A DNA stretch of 64,000 nucleotides from Rhizophagus clarus (Eukaryota; Glomeromycota; Glomeromycetes; Glomerales; Glomeraceae): NCBI GenBank assembly GCA_015698045.1, contig BLAL01000218.1:1178001-1242000 (forward strand), written 5' to 3'. This document shows positions 21,553-33,322 of the stretch, one piece after another (position 1 is the stretch's first letter; each line of letters starts with the position of its first letter). Made by a program: the position numbers and the translations under genes. The notes under the pieces were generated by a model. That model was not told the DNA's origin. It saw nothing but the letters and a program-made list of their open reading frames with translations, and did no database searches.

Positions 21553-23407
21553 TTATATGTCAAAATCAATTTCCTTAGTAGTATAATCTATATATTATCA
21601 TAAAAAATAGTTAGTTTATAATTAAAAAATATGATGTTACGAAAATTATTTATTCACTTACCATTATCATTAGAGGCGTTAGGATTTATATTACAATCTA
21701 TATCAAGTTCAAGTTCTTTTGTTAAGTAATCTATAATAAAAAAGAATTAAATTTTTCTTTTAAATTATAAATATGTCACAAGAAAAATATGTACTACTTA
21801 CCACCGTTTTTATTATTGCAAAATTTAAGTTTCTTAATGATTTTATCTAAAAATTCATTGTTATATACACATTATTAGCCATAAACTTAAATACAAAGTT
21901 GTTTGTCTTGACTTTTATAATACCTTCATTATTTTCAATCAGGTTACTAAGTTTTCTTTTGTTTTCTTTATCTTTTTTTTTTTAAAAAAAAATTAATAAA
22001 AATGTTAGTAAAATAAATAAAATTTGTAAAATTATATTGATTTGATAAGAATACAAATATTTCATTACCAAATCCTGATATAATAATACTTTGACTTTTT
22101 AAACTTCGCGTAATATTTGCAGATTTTATCATTGTACTTAAAGGTCTACTTTTATATATAGCACCCAAATTATTTGTTATAGGTCCGATATCTGGTGAAT
22201 TTATGATTTTAGTTTGACTATCCTTTTTAACACTCCGAAGTTTAGAACAAATATCATTAGCATTTGGTCTTTCATTTGGATCCGAATGCCAACATTTTTG
22301 CATTAATTCAATAAAACCTTTAGACGCATTCGTGACAATTGGAGGACGAAGGCCATCACATATTTCTATAATAAGATCTGCATCATGACTTTTGTCACAA
22401 AAAGGTCTTCTACCTGTCATTAATTCCCACATAATCATACCAAAACTATATATATCTGATGCTTTTGTATATTTTTGTCCTTGTAAAACTTCTGGGGCAA
22501 CATAAGGAATGATTCCATAAACCTCATTATCATCATTTGAAGATTCTATTGCAGATTTACTTATTCCAAAATCTCCTATTACTGCACCAATATAACTAAC
22601 AGTATCAATAAAAATATTTCCACTGTGATAATCTTGATGGATAATATTTACATCATGTAGTCTTTTTAGTCCTAATGATATGCATTCCAATTTATTTAAT
22701 TTAGCTTTCCAGCTAATATTAAAAAAGTCCCTTGTAATATAATGCGTTAGATCTCCTAATTTATAATATTTTGTAATTATTATAAAATTTAGGGTAATGG
22801 GATTTTGAGTGATTCCAAAATATTTATTTACATGACTCTTATTACCTTTGAGAATAAAGTCATAAAATATTTTAAGCTAAAATAAAAAGTTAGTTAGTTA
22901 AATTATCTATTTTAATATTGTTAAATTACATCAGATACTGTACCTTATTTAATTCTTTAGAATCAATATTTTTAGAATTATTAAGTTCTTTAAGAACAAC
23001 TGTTGTTTTGCCAATACGAGCAGGCTCTTGTTTTTCCTTATTCCATCTATTAATGACTGGTCCATCGATCCAAGTAGCTTTATAAATTTTACTAAATCCT
23101 CCTTCAGCGATAAATTCTATATCCTTAAATCTATCATAAGAAACAAATTCTAACCTCACTTTTGCAACATCATAATTTAATGTTAATATGCTTTTTATAA
23201 AATCATCAACAGCTTTATTTCCACTTAATGTAACTGTTTTTGCTTTATAACACGGATGACAAATATGATTAATTTCGTCTACAATTCTTTTTTCCTGCAT
23301 CTTTTACATCTCTTAGGCTTCGGTTTAAGCACATTTTGTGTGGAATGGCTTAAAGATGTATTGTTTGAATCAATTTTTAATTTATAATTAATAACTGATT
23401 GATTCAT
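21553..23407 (-). pseudogene. TKL protein kinase, frameshifted copy A
   Basis: Exons inferred by comparison with copy B are 23407-22944, 22876-22069, 21971-21802, 21730-21662 and 21587-21553. The catalytic exon is intact: HQDYHSGN, GDFGISK, YVAPE, DIYSFGMIMWEL and QKCWHSDP are all present. Two lesions affect the ends. A one-base change in an A-run of exon 1 (about 23287-23292) separates the ATG at 23407 from the rest; translation could restart at an internal methionine (23300), losing part of the cysteine knuckle. A net two-base insertion in exon 3 (about 21866) truncates the C-terminal tail. It could still make a kinase missing both ends, or the exon 1 shift could be a homopolymer sequencing error, but two lesions favour early pseudogenisation. 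Confidence 0.7.
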
Positions 23408-24015
23408 AATTACTCTAACTTGTAAAAAAAAAATTAATTTTATTCTTTAAGAAGAGCGTTCAAAATAATTTGAAATTACATTAATATTAATATAACTTAT
23501 ATTATTATCTACAATTAAAATTCTGCACGATAAGAGCAAAAATCTAATGTATTTATATAGTTTCAACCTGATATATAGACTACTATCATTGGACCCGATA
23601 ACAATAAAGTCCTCAAGAAATTTCTATTATAACATCTTTCAGAAAATTCTTTTTGTGTTTGTTTGGTAATAAAATAACTATATACCTAATACGTTTTAGA
23701 TTTCTAATTTAGAAAATCTATAGTTTACAAAGTGTATTCTAAAATGTGAATTTTTCAAAATCTGAAACATTTTCGCACATATTTTGATAGATCATTTTAA
23801 GCAGGGGGCCATTATGTACAACCATGAGCAAGGAGTCAGACTTCCGTCAAACATTTACATTACTTTGTAATTTGTTTCGAGATAAATAATTGGTACAGGC
23901 ACAATGTTACGTGACATTCTGTGCCATTACCTTACATAGTAACCCACAGCAACACATGACTATAAGACTTCCGTATTACCTGTACCCTTTTATTATTTAA
24001 AAAAAAACTTTTTTA

Positions 24016-25665
24016 CTCACCCGATCAGTTTTTCGGGTGCTTGTAAACACTTATCCTCATCCACCAAAGGGGAAGCTTATGCTATATGCACTGCGTTATT
24101 AATATACTCGCTGAAGATGGTAGTTAACATATACACAGACTCACAATGTTGCATCAACACTTTTCAAACCATCACGCGTCAACTTGTTACACCAAGATGC
24201 CAGCTGAAAATTCCTAATCACCACATATGGTTTATCATCATGAAAATCATAGAAACCAATCAATTAAAGGTTAGCCTTCATAAGGTCAAAGCTCATTCAA
24301 AGAATGCCGATAACGATAAAGCGGATATCCTCGCTAAAGCAGGACATACCTCACCACACTTAATCGAAATCAACAGACTTTATTTACCAACAAACATACA
24401 TATGGTCTGGGACCAATATAACGACAATATCGCAATAGACCACAATATACGCCACATAGCCCATAACATTAAACACTGTCAAAAATTTAACGCCTGGCTG
24501 GATTATAAAACCAATTTGACTTTGAAAACTGCGTCTTATAATAGAATAATTGATTGGCCTCTCACTGAAAAGTTTTATCATTTCAACCTGGATGATCATG
24601 CTACAAGTCATAAACTCACCAAATTTCGAGCCTGGCAGCGCAAAGCCATTAATAACTTGATACCTACCATGGATATCCTTTGTTTACGATACCCCAAATT
24701 ATTTAACGACACTAACAAATGTTGGACTTGTGGTTTACATGAGGAAACTAATGACATGCTCTGGCTATACCCGATTCACATAGAAATTTTACGCCTGCAC
24801 ATTGTTCAATACACACAAGACTTATTGGTTTATATTCGCCAAACCTGTGATTATAGTGATCTATTTTTGTCACAAGAGATTAATGACAATTTAATTTTCA
24901 AATATTTTCTATCACCTGGTGGAACAATTCCGCCACCCAATACGGAACATCCTTTTTACCTCACGTGCCGTCAGGTTATTACCAATGACTTCAGCTCCAT
25001 ATTCAGAGGAAAATATAAAAACAAAAAGACATTACACAACACGATCCTTAACAAGTTTTATGAATTTACACAACTTATTAAAAGAGTCATATGGAAGCCC
25101 CACAACAATAATTTCAAAAAATGGAAAGACGCGCAACACGTTACCAAACACACGTATAAAAAATACTAATGCAAGCACAGACGCCTACAAATGGAAACTG
25201 ACTCTCCTAGCCAGAATGAACAAGTAGTAGCTAGACGTCGCCCAAGACAATATCACTACCATCTCACACACGACTTACAAAATTATCAAACCGCTTCATT
25301 CCGCAGTTTACAAGATCATAGTGTTGCATTTATTTACGCAACGTCAAGTAATTTCTGCCACCATGGCCCATGGTATAATCATGTCGTGGATACGACCTCT
25401 TCTTATAATATAGATTTTTTTCTTTTTTCTTTTTGTAATTTTAGTTCTTCGGTTTCATTTCCTTTTTTTATGGTTTGTAATTGTAGTCCTCTGTGGACTC
25501 GGTAAGTGGGCTAATGCCTACTTCTGGCTCCCCAGCAGACAAAGTGGGTTTGTTTAGAATCGGTGATAGTTAGTTATGGTTTTGGTATTGTTTATCAATG
25601 TATTAGATAGTCAATGTTTTTTCTGTTCTAATTGTTTGTTTGTCTATAAAAATAAAAAATAAATT
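24016..25665 (+). mobile_element. 5'-truncated LINE inserted in kinase spacer, with 16-bp target duplication
   Basis: The insertion is flanked by AAAAAAAACTTTTTTA at 24000-24015 and 25666-25681. It contains only the RNase H end of ORF2 followed by a 3' region and an A-rich tail with AAAAT-like units (about 25648-25665). The 3' region, from GTCCTCTGTGGACTCGGTAAG onward (about 25487-25645), is homologous to the end of the element at 33915-36244. The surrounding spacer matches uninterrupted spacers at about 20894 and 28704, so the insertion came after the tandem duplication. Confidence 0.9.
24018..25169 (+). CDS. LINE ORF2 fragment: RNase H and zinc knuckle (5'-truncated)
   Basis: The frame is open from the insertion boundary; the first ATG at 24117 is only the first internal methionine. 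Upstream codons read HLSSSTKGEAYAICTAL, carrying the RNase H glutamate. NIYTDSQCC supplies an aspartate and VKAHSKNADNDKADILAK the histidine/aspartate end of the fold. A knuckle CWTCGLHEETNDMLWL follows, with the H/C pair of intact copies altered. The first RNase H aspartate is lost by truncation, so the fragment cannot be active. Residues after the knuckle resemble the C-terminus of the LINE at 4-2625. Confidence 0.85.
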   Translation, partial: HPISFSGACKHLSSSTKGEAYAICTALLIYSLKMVVNIYTDSQCCINTFQTITRQLVTPRCQLKIPNHHIWFIIMKIIETNQLKVSLHKVKAHSKNADNDKADILAKAGHTSPHLIEINRLYLPTNIHMVWDQYNDNIAIDHNIRHIAHNIKHCQKFNAWLDYKTNLTLKTASYNRIIDWPLTEKFYHFNLDDHATSHKLTKFRAWQRKAINNLIPTMDILCLRYPKLFNDTNKCWTCGLHEETNDMLWLYPIHIEILRLHIVQYTQDLLVYIRQTCDYSDLFLSQEINDNLIFKYFLSPGGTIPPPNTEHPFYLTCRQVITNDFSSIFRGKYKNKKTLHNTILNKFYEFTQLIKRVIWKPHNNNFKKWKDAQHVTKHTYKKY

Positions 25666-25689
25666 AAAAAAAACTTTTTTAGTGATAAA

Positions 25690-26080
25690 TTTGCCTTTTA
25701 TATCATGAACAGACTGGGACACGAATTGAAATAATTAGCCTTAAATGTAGTTCTACGTAATCAAGACCCAAATAATCCGTATTTGATAATTTGCTTTCTA
25801 ATAAGATATATCTAATAAAAATAAAATAAAAATATTTATATTAATTAATCATCATCCTTAAGATAATCAAAGTTTTTCGTATGTGATTTTAGATACAATT
25901 GCTTATTCTTGAAAATTTGGATTAATTCATATAAAGTTGAAGTTAAAAATGTATCTTAATATTTTTAAGACCTTGAATTAAAAAATCAATATATAAGAAT
26001 TTTTTAAAAAATCTAATTAATCAAAAATTAATTATAAATAAATTACATTTTTAATAACAAATTTAAATAGAATTCCATGT
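25690..26080 (-). pseudogene. USP7 C-terminal exon remnant in the spacer between units B and A
   Basis: Diverged copy of the final exons of the USP7-tail gene, from TTAGCC (about 25736) to the shared junction ATTCCATGT / TAACTTTATA at 26080/26081. Several in-frame stops and small deletions show that it is not coding. Confidence 0.75.
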
Positions 26081-26254
26081 TAACTTTATAATCTTAAAAT
26101 TAGACTTTCTAAATTAGCGTTTCTTTTTCATATTAAGTTTTAGAAAAAACTGTATTTAATGATAATGATAATATTTTATTTATTTGAAGATATAAAATAC
26201 TGTATAACATAATAATAATTAAACTTTATCATTAATTTTTCTATTCGAATAGAA

Positions 26255-28138
26255 TTAAATGTCAAAATCAATTTCCTTAGTAGTATAATCTATATGTTAT
26301 CATAAAAAAATAGTTAGTTTATAATTAAAAAAATATGATGTTACGAAAATTATTTATTCACTTACCGTTATCATTAGGCGTGTTAGAATCTATATTACAA
26401 TCTATATCAAGCTCAAGTTCCTTTGTTAAGTAAACTATAAGAAAAAAATTAAATTTTTCTTGAATTATAAAAATATGTCACAAGAAAAAATACATACTAC
26501 TTACCTCCGCTTTTATTATTGCAAAATTTAAGTTTCTTAACTATTTTATCTAAAAATGCATTGTTATAAACATTATTAGTCATAAATTTAAATATAATAT
26601 TGTTCATCTTAACTTCTGTAATACCTTCATTATTATTTTCAACCAGATTACTAAGTTTTCTTTTGCTTTCTTTATCTTTTTTTTTTTAAAAAAAAAAAAA
26701 ATGTATAAAAATGTTATTAAAATAAATAAAATCTGTAAAATTATATTTATTTTGATAAGATTACAAATATTTCATTACCAAATGCTGATATAATAATACT
26801 TTGCCTTTTTAAACTTCGCGTAATATTTGCAGATTTTATCATCGCACTTAAAGGTCTACTTTTATATATAGCACCCGAATTATTTGTTATAGGTCCGATA
26901 TCTGGTGAATTTATGACTTTAGTTGGATTTTTTTTTTCATTATTATGATTTAAATTACCATAAGAATACCTAAATTCTTTTGAAATTTCACTAGCATTTG
27001 GTCTTTTATTTGGATCAGAATGCCAACATTTTTGCATTAATTCAATATAACCTTCAGGTGCATTTGTGACAATTGGAGGACGAAGGCCATCAAATATTTC
27101 AATAATAAGATCTGTATCATGATTTCTATCCCAAAATGGTTTTCTACCTGTCATTAATTCCCACATAATCATACCAAAACTATATATATCTGATGCTTTA
27201 GTATATTTTTGTCCTTGTAAAACTTCTGGGGAAACATAAGGAATGATTCCATAAACCTCATTATCATCATTTGAAGATTCAATTGCTGATTTACTTATTC
27301 CAAAATCTCCTATTACTGCACCAAAAAAACTTTTAGTACCAATAAAAATATTTCCACTGTGATAATCTTGATGGACAATATCTGCATCATGTAATTTCCT
27401 AAGTCCACGAATTATGCCTCGCAATTTAATTAATTTAGTATACCAACTAATTTTAAAAAATTTCTTTGTAATATAATGTGTTAAATCTCCTGTTTTATAA
27501 TAATCTGTTATGATCATAAAATTTTGAGTAATGGGATTTTGAGTGATTCCAAAATATTTATTTATGTAATAATTATCATATTTGAGAATAAAATTATAAA
27601 ATATTTTAAGCTAAAATAAAAGTAACTGAAGTTAGTTAAATTATCTATTTTAGTATTGTTAAATTAGCATCAGATGCTGTACCTCATTTAATTCTTTAGA
27701 ATCAATATTTTTAGAATTATTAAGTTCTTTAAGAGCAACTGTTGTTTTACCAAGACGAATAGGTTCTTGTTTTTCCTTATTCCATTTATTAGTGGCTGGT
27801 CCATCAATCCAAGTAGCTTTATAAATTTTACTAAATCCTCCTTCAGCGATAAATGTTATATCCTTGAACTTATCATAAGGAACAAATTCCAAATTCACTT
27901 TCGCAACATTGTAATTTAGTATACTTGTTATAAAATCATCAATAACTTTATTTCCACTTAACGTAATTGTTTTTATTCTATAGCATGAATTACAAATATG
28001 ATTAATTTCATCTACGATTTTTCTGACTTTATTGCATCTATTGCATTTCTTATTTTTCGGTTTAAGCGTGTTCTGTGTGGGATGACTTAAAGATATATTG
28101 TCCGAATTAATTTCTAATTTATTATTAGTTTGATCCAT
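26255..28138 (-). CDS. TKL-type protein kinase, intact, five exons, 520 aa (copy B)
   Basis: Exons by hand are 28138-27683, 27610-26779, 26675-26505, 26434-26366 and 26289-26255; phases 0, 1, 1 and 1 all close and the total is 1563 nt. An N-terminal cysteine knuckle (CNRC...CNSC, residues about 33-53) precedes SGNKVIDDFI. The kinase domain has AEGGFSKIYKATW, the ATP lysine in VALKEL, the catalytic loop HQDYHSGN, GDFGISK, SPE in place of APE, and DIYSFGMIMWELMTG. The tail SPDIGPIT...IYKSRPLSAMIKSA recurs in the paralogues. Exons 3-5 encode an unannotatable tail with the acidic ELELDID motif, kept in several copies. It lies 0.7 kb downstream of the USP7-tail gene on the same strand. Family membership is clear; substrate and pathway are unknown. 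Confidence 0.9.
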
Positions 28139-28837
28139 AATTACTATAATTTGTAAAAAATTAAATTTATTTCTTAAGAGCGTTCAAGAAATATATAAAC
28201 AATCTGAAATGATATTGATATTGATGTTGATATTTATATAATTTGTATTCTTATCACAATTAATATTCTGCACGACAAGAGTAAAAGATTAGCATATTTA
28301 TAGTTTCAACCCGACACACAAACTTTCCATTATAGTTGGACTCCAATAACACAAATTTCACAATAAATTCCTCACGGAATTTCTGTTATAACATTTTTAG
28401 AAAATTCTTTATGAATAAAATGGCTTTTATACCTAATACGTAAATAGAGTTAAATAAGATATCTTTGGAATCAAATTTTAGAAAGTATATAGTGTACAAA
28501 GTGCATTCTAGAATGTAAGTAGTGTTTCAGACGAAGCCATTTTTCAAAATCTGAAACGTTTTCGCGCATGTTAGAGATCTATTTGGTAGATCATTTTAGG
28601 CAAGGGGTATTATTATTTTATAATTTGTTTCATAATTTTTACCTTGGCCAGAACTCGGCTGAGACCTTTAGGGTTGTTAGTTCGATGTAAGATCTCTTTT
28701 ATTTTTTTTAAAAAAAAAACTTTTTCATTGATAATTTTGCCTTTTTACCATGATTTTATTTTATCTTACAAGTACCAGAATTCTGTACATCATCACGTTA
28801 TAATATCGCGTGCACAAACTGACACGAATTGAAATAA
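28139..28837 (-). promoter_or_regulatory. Spacer between USP7-tail gene and kinase B
   Basis: Contains the kinase upstream region repeated before copies A and C, including TGCATTCTAGAATG (about 28502) and an uninterrupted version of the LINE target site near 28704-28726. No core promoter motif can be assigned. Confidence 0.5.
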
Positions 28838-31800
28838 TTAGCCTCGAATGTAAATAATTTTTTCTGCGTTCTCAGTTTCATCTACGTAATCAAGACCCAG
28901 ATAATCTGTATTTGATAATTTCCTTTCTGATAAGATTATATCTAATAAAATTACGTATCATTAACAAATTCTTGAAAATAAAATGAAATTAAAAAATATT
29001 TATATATTAATTTACCATCATCCTCAAGATACTCAGGTTTTTCGTATGTGATTTCAGATACAATTGCAATCTTTACTCTTGAAAATTCGGATTTACTCAT
29101 ACAAAGTCGAAATTGAAGACGTAACTTAATATCATTGAGTGTTTCACCCTGAATTAAAAAATTATTATATTAGAATATTTTTAAGTTATTTAATCGAAAA
29201 AATTAGTTATAAATAAAATTACATTTTTAATAACAAATTTAAATGGAATTCCATGTGTTTGTATAGGATCTTTTGTGAAATGATATACTCGTATTATTTG
29301 ATCATTAGAATTGGCAAGTAATTCATCTTGAAGTATTTCCTGTAATAATCATATATAATAATATTATTTCAAAATAAGTCAAGTTAAATAAGAATATGAA
29401 TTCAAGTAAAATAATTTTATATAATCAAAAACAAATCATAATTCACCTCTGCATATAATGTCATAAATTCCTCTATCCTACCTATCAGTTCGGTTTCCTT
29501 ATACTCCTTTAGAATTTTATGATTTTTAACTTCATATAATCTGATTTTAGCATCTGATGATGATAATGTAACCTTTTTAAAAATTTCTTTTATGATTTCA
29601 CTAACGATGGCATCCTTATGAAGGCGAATATCAATAATTTCCTAAAATAAAAAGCTTCTTTAATCACTGATTTACGCAAAATTCAGATACATGATATATA
29701 ACATACAGTATATATACCTCATTTTTAATAGTGCTTCCAAGCCAAATAATTTTAAAAAATTTTTCCTTTTCTGTATTTTCTGACTTTTCTGGTTCCATAA
29801 TACTTCCATCCAGTATTTCATAATACACTTTTGGTCTAGTTGAGCTATATGCTTTGGGAAATTGTATTTTAAGAGGGTCCACATTCAAATGAAGAGCAAC
29901 CGCTTCAGCAACCTATATCAACGTAAGATTAATAATTATATATAATATATCAAAACTATAAAAAGAGAACTCTACATGCTTGATCAGATGATAATTTTTT
30001 ATTTAATATTAAACTAAATTTAGGATAATCATTCAATTTTGACTTGAAAGAGAAAACAGAACGTAAAGACAATAATTCATAAAACTGAGGAATACTATGA
30101 ATACGACCAGCTTCAGTATGCTCTTGAATCCTAAAAAAACTTAATAATTAATGTCTAGTATTAAAAAAAAAATGTAATAATAAAATTTTTAATACATACT
30201 CTTTTTCCGTTAAAACTTTTTGAAAACAAATTATATCACCATTTTGTAACTCTAATTTTTGGAAAGTGAATTTAAGATCTATTTCATCAATCATATTTGG
30301 TTTGACTTCCTAATAATTATATATGATATGTTTAAAAAAGATTTAATTATAAATGATAAACAATATTTAAATTTGCTCACTTCATATAATTTTAAAGGAG
30401 TATCTAATGGAAAATTCTTTTTCTTACAAAGAATATGAATACAGTTACTACTTTTATCAAACTTTCGTACATATAAATGACCAAGACCTCTATGATTAAA
30501 TATAAAGACATTATTAAATATGCAGAAGCTTCATAAAAAGAATAAATATAAAGAAAGAAATCATTACTCTAAAGTCTGTGTGTCAGGATCAAAATACTTA
30601 AGAAAAATCAATACATTTATATTTTCTTTTATCGAAGAGATCAAAGACTACAAAAGTTCATTTGTTAATATATTAATAAATTCAAGATGATAAAACCATG
30701 TTAAGTAAAAATCATATACCTTGTCATTAATTTTTTTATCCGCTAACTCCATATAAAGTTTCATTTCATCGTCTTGAGAAATCAACCTTGCATAAATTTC
30801 CTTCATACCTATTATAATGAAGTAAATATATGATGAAGCATATTATAATTTTATAACAAAAATTTAAAATAAAAATTGTTACTTGTATTGAAATAAGATT
30901 CCGGTATTGGAATATCAGGTCGAACAGTTCCATTTTGACGATTCGCAAAAATCCAAAATCTTACTTGTTCAGGAGGAATATCGAAATATTTAGAAACATG
31001 TTCTTTAAATACGCCATAAGTTGTATTCATTAAGATTTTATATAAATGTACATCAGAAAGTAGCTCGTTTTCAAAATTAGCAAGATCAAATCCTTGATAC
31101 TTTTCAAATTTTTCAGCAGTTACAACCTATATAAAGTATAAATATTTAAATCATGATTAATAAAATAAATAAATAGCGATAATAAATAAAATCTTTTATT
31201 ATAAATTACCCTGACAGTAAAAGTTGACAGTAATTCATAGAATTTAGGAATTTCAAAGATACGAATACTTTTAATATGTTTCCTGATCCTTAAAAGATAT
31301 TAAAAAAAAAAAAAAAAACTTAATATTCACATATTACAAAATAAAATAATAGTGATAACATACTTCATATTTAAGGCCTTTTGAAAACATATTATATCAC
31401 CATTTTGTATATCTGATCGATTGAAAGTGAATTCAGGGTTCATTTCTTCAATCATGTTTGGTTTTATTTCCTATAAAGTTATATAAGTTAAAAGATTTAT
31501 AAAAACCACAACATAATTATATAACATTTAATAAGATTACTTCATAAATTTTCAAAGGAGTATCTTGTGGAAGATTCTTTCTTTTACAGAAAACACTAGT
31601 ATAATCTCCAACTTTATCAGATTCTTGTACATACAAATGACCAAGACCTCTATAAGATAAGAATAAAATGTTAATTCTAATGTATAAAATATGTATTTGA
31701 TAAATAAATGAATATGTAAATCTCTTACTCTAAAGTTTGAGTATCAGGGTCAAAATACTTGAGGAAAACAATTATATAATTATTTATTGAAGGGAACCAT

Positions 31801-32402
31801 CTCTACATTATTATATTTCATATATTTGATAATATAAGTACTAAAACTTAATATAAAGAAATTTGAAAGGATTATAATATACACCTCGCCATTTATTGGT
31901 TTGTCAGCTACTTCCATATATAATTTCATTTCACTTTGTCGGGTAATCATATTTGCATGAACTTTCTCCATACCTATTTATTAATAATAAAAAAGTTTAT
32001 AAAATCATTATAATAATAAACTTATGAATATAGAAAAATTATATTACTAGTATTTATATAAGATTCTGGTATTGGAGTATCAGGTCGAATGGTTTTATTC
32101 TGACGATTCACAAGAATCCAGAATCTTACTTGTTCTGAAGGAACATTAAAAGTTCGAGAAATTTTTTCTTTAAAAACACCATAGGTTTCAGATTTTAGAA
32201 TCTTATATGTATATACATCATAAAATAAAAATTGATGATCAAAATTGACAAGGTCAAATCCTTGATGTTTGTTGAATTTTTCAGTAGTTACAATCTATAT
32301 GTATGTAAAAATGAAAAAGTTATATTAATTAATAGCAAAAAATTTGAGAAATTTTATTTGTTAAAAAAAGTTTACCCTGACTGTAAGGTAAAGGTGCATC
32401 AT
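28838..32402 (-). CDS. USP7-tail protein: C-terminal ubiquitin-like domains only, 18 exons, 752 aa
   Basis: Paralogue of the C-terminal half of USP7 (49668-55331) without MATH or catalytic domain. Exons by hand run from 32402-32376 (start MMHLYLTVR) through 32294-32048, 31973-31885, 31802-31729, 31649-31541, 31470-31364 and a hybrid exon 31288-31210. A second copy of the same block follows (31126-30883, 30808-30720, 30647-30568, 30489-30381, 30309-30200, 30130-29980), then 29912-29718, 29641-29447, 29339-29223, 29148-29016 and 28941-28838. Phases agree at every junction, I find no internal stop, and the total is 2259 nt. The duplicated block holds VRFWILVNRQNKTIRPD and VRFWIFANRQNGTVRPD. In USP7 this region (HUBL/ICP0-binding) binds partners and activates the enzyme, so a non-catalytic binder or competitor is a plausible inference. 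One intron (after CAA at 29980) uses a GC donor. Confidence 0.85.
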
Positions 32403-33322
32403 TTAAAATGTTGAGTATCAAATGTTTGGTGTACCTATATATATGTTCGTTATTACTAGATTTGGAATACATATTTTTTTTTTTTTTACGTACTACATAC
32501 ACAACGTACTACATTCATTATAAATCGTTCTAGAACTTTTTAAATAAGAGTAAGTTTTTCGAACGATTCTTTGCTTTCCAAATTATCACTCAAAGAGAAA
32601 AATGAATGAAATTAATTTACAATTATTGAATGAGTCAAAAGAACATCAAGGGAAAGGTTTAATACTCTTATTCTTGAATAAATGACTATAAAGTGGATGT
32701 GACATTTTGTGACACATATTCCAAGAGTAATGATCTACAAACAAATAAAGTCTAGACTGTCTACACTATTCGTCACCAAATTATTCATCATTTTAAGTGA
32801 TGCGGAAACTAATAGCTAAATATTTGTCGGACCTACAAGAGTAAATCATGATATAAATTTCATAAATTTAAAAGTCAAATTATAAATTATATACTTTATT
32901 TATTCATGAAAATCTGACTAATAAATAAATTCCATATTGTAATCGTAATCATTAATGATATTCGAAAAATAAACAAGCATTTAATTTCAATGGAACTATT
33001 AAATATGTCCGTCACTAATATGATAGAGAAAATCATTAATTCCTCTTATTACCGTAAGTTTTTTGATTGGATTTTATAATTCCTTATCCTTCTAGTTGCT
33101 TTAACGAGAGCAGTCCGAAGTAACATGATAGTTTAGTATTAAATTATTATTAATTTGCATTAAAAAAACTTACTTTATACTTTATTTTTTTTTTAAACAA
33201 TAAATAATCATAGTTAATTTTATCAGTCTTAAAAATAAACAAAAACAATGAATAAAAAAAAAATTACTTTATTTCATATTTTTTCATAATAAGAAATATA
33301 ATTAAAAATATAAAATAAATTA
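32403..33322. other. AT-rich intergenic DNA
   Basis: Upstream of the USP7-tail gene. No trace of USP7 catalytic exons is visible, so the truncation is clean. No other gene is recognised. Confidence 0.5.

Noticed and set aside
28644..28832. Plus-strand ORF of 62 codons in the kinase spacer
   Set aside because: Not open in the equivalent spacers upstream of copies A and C; the region is kinase upstream sequence.
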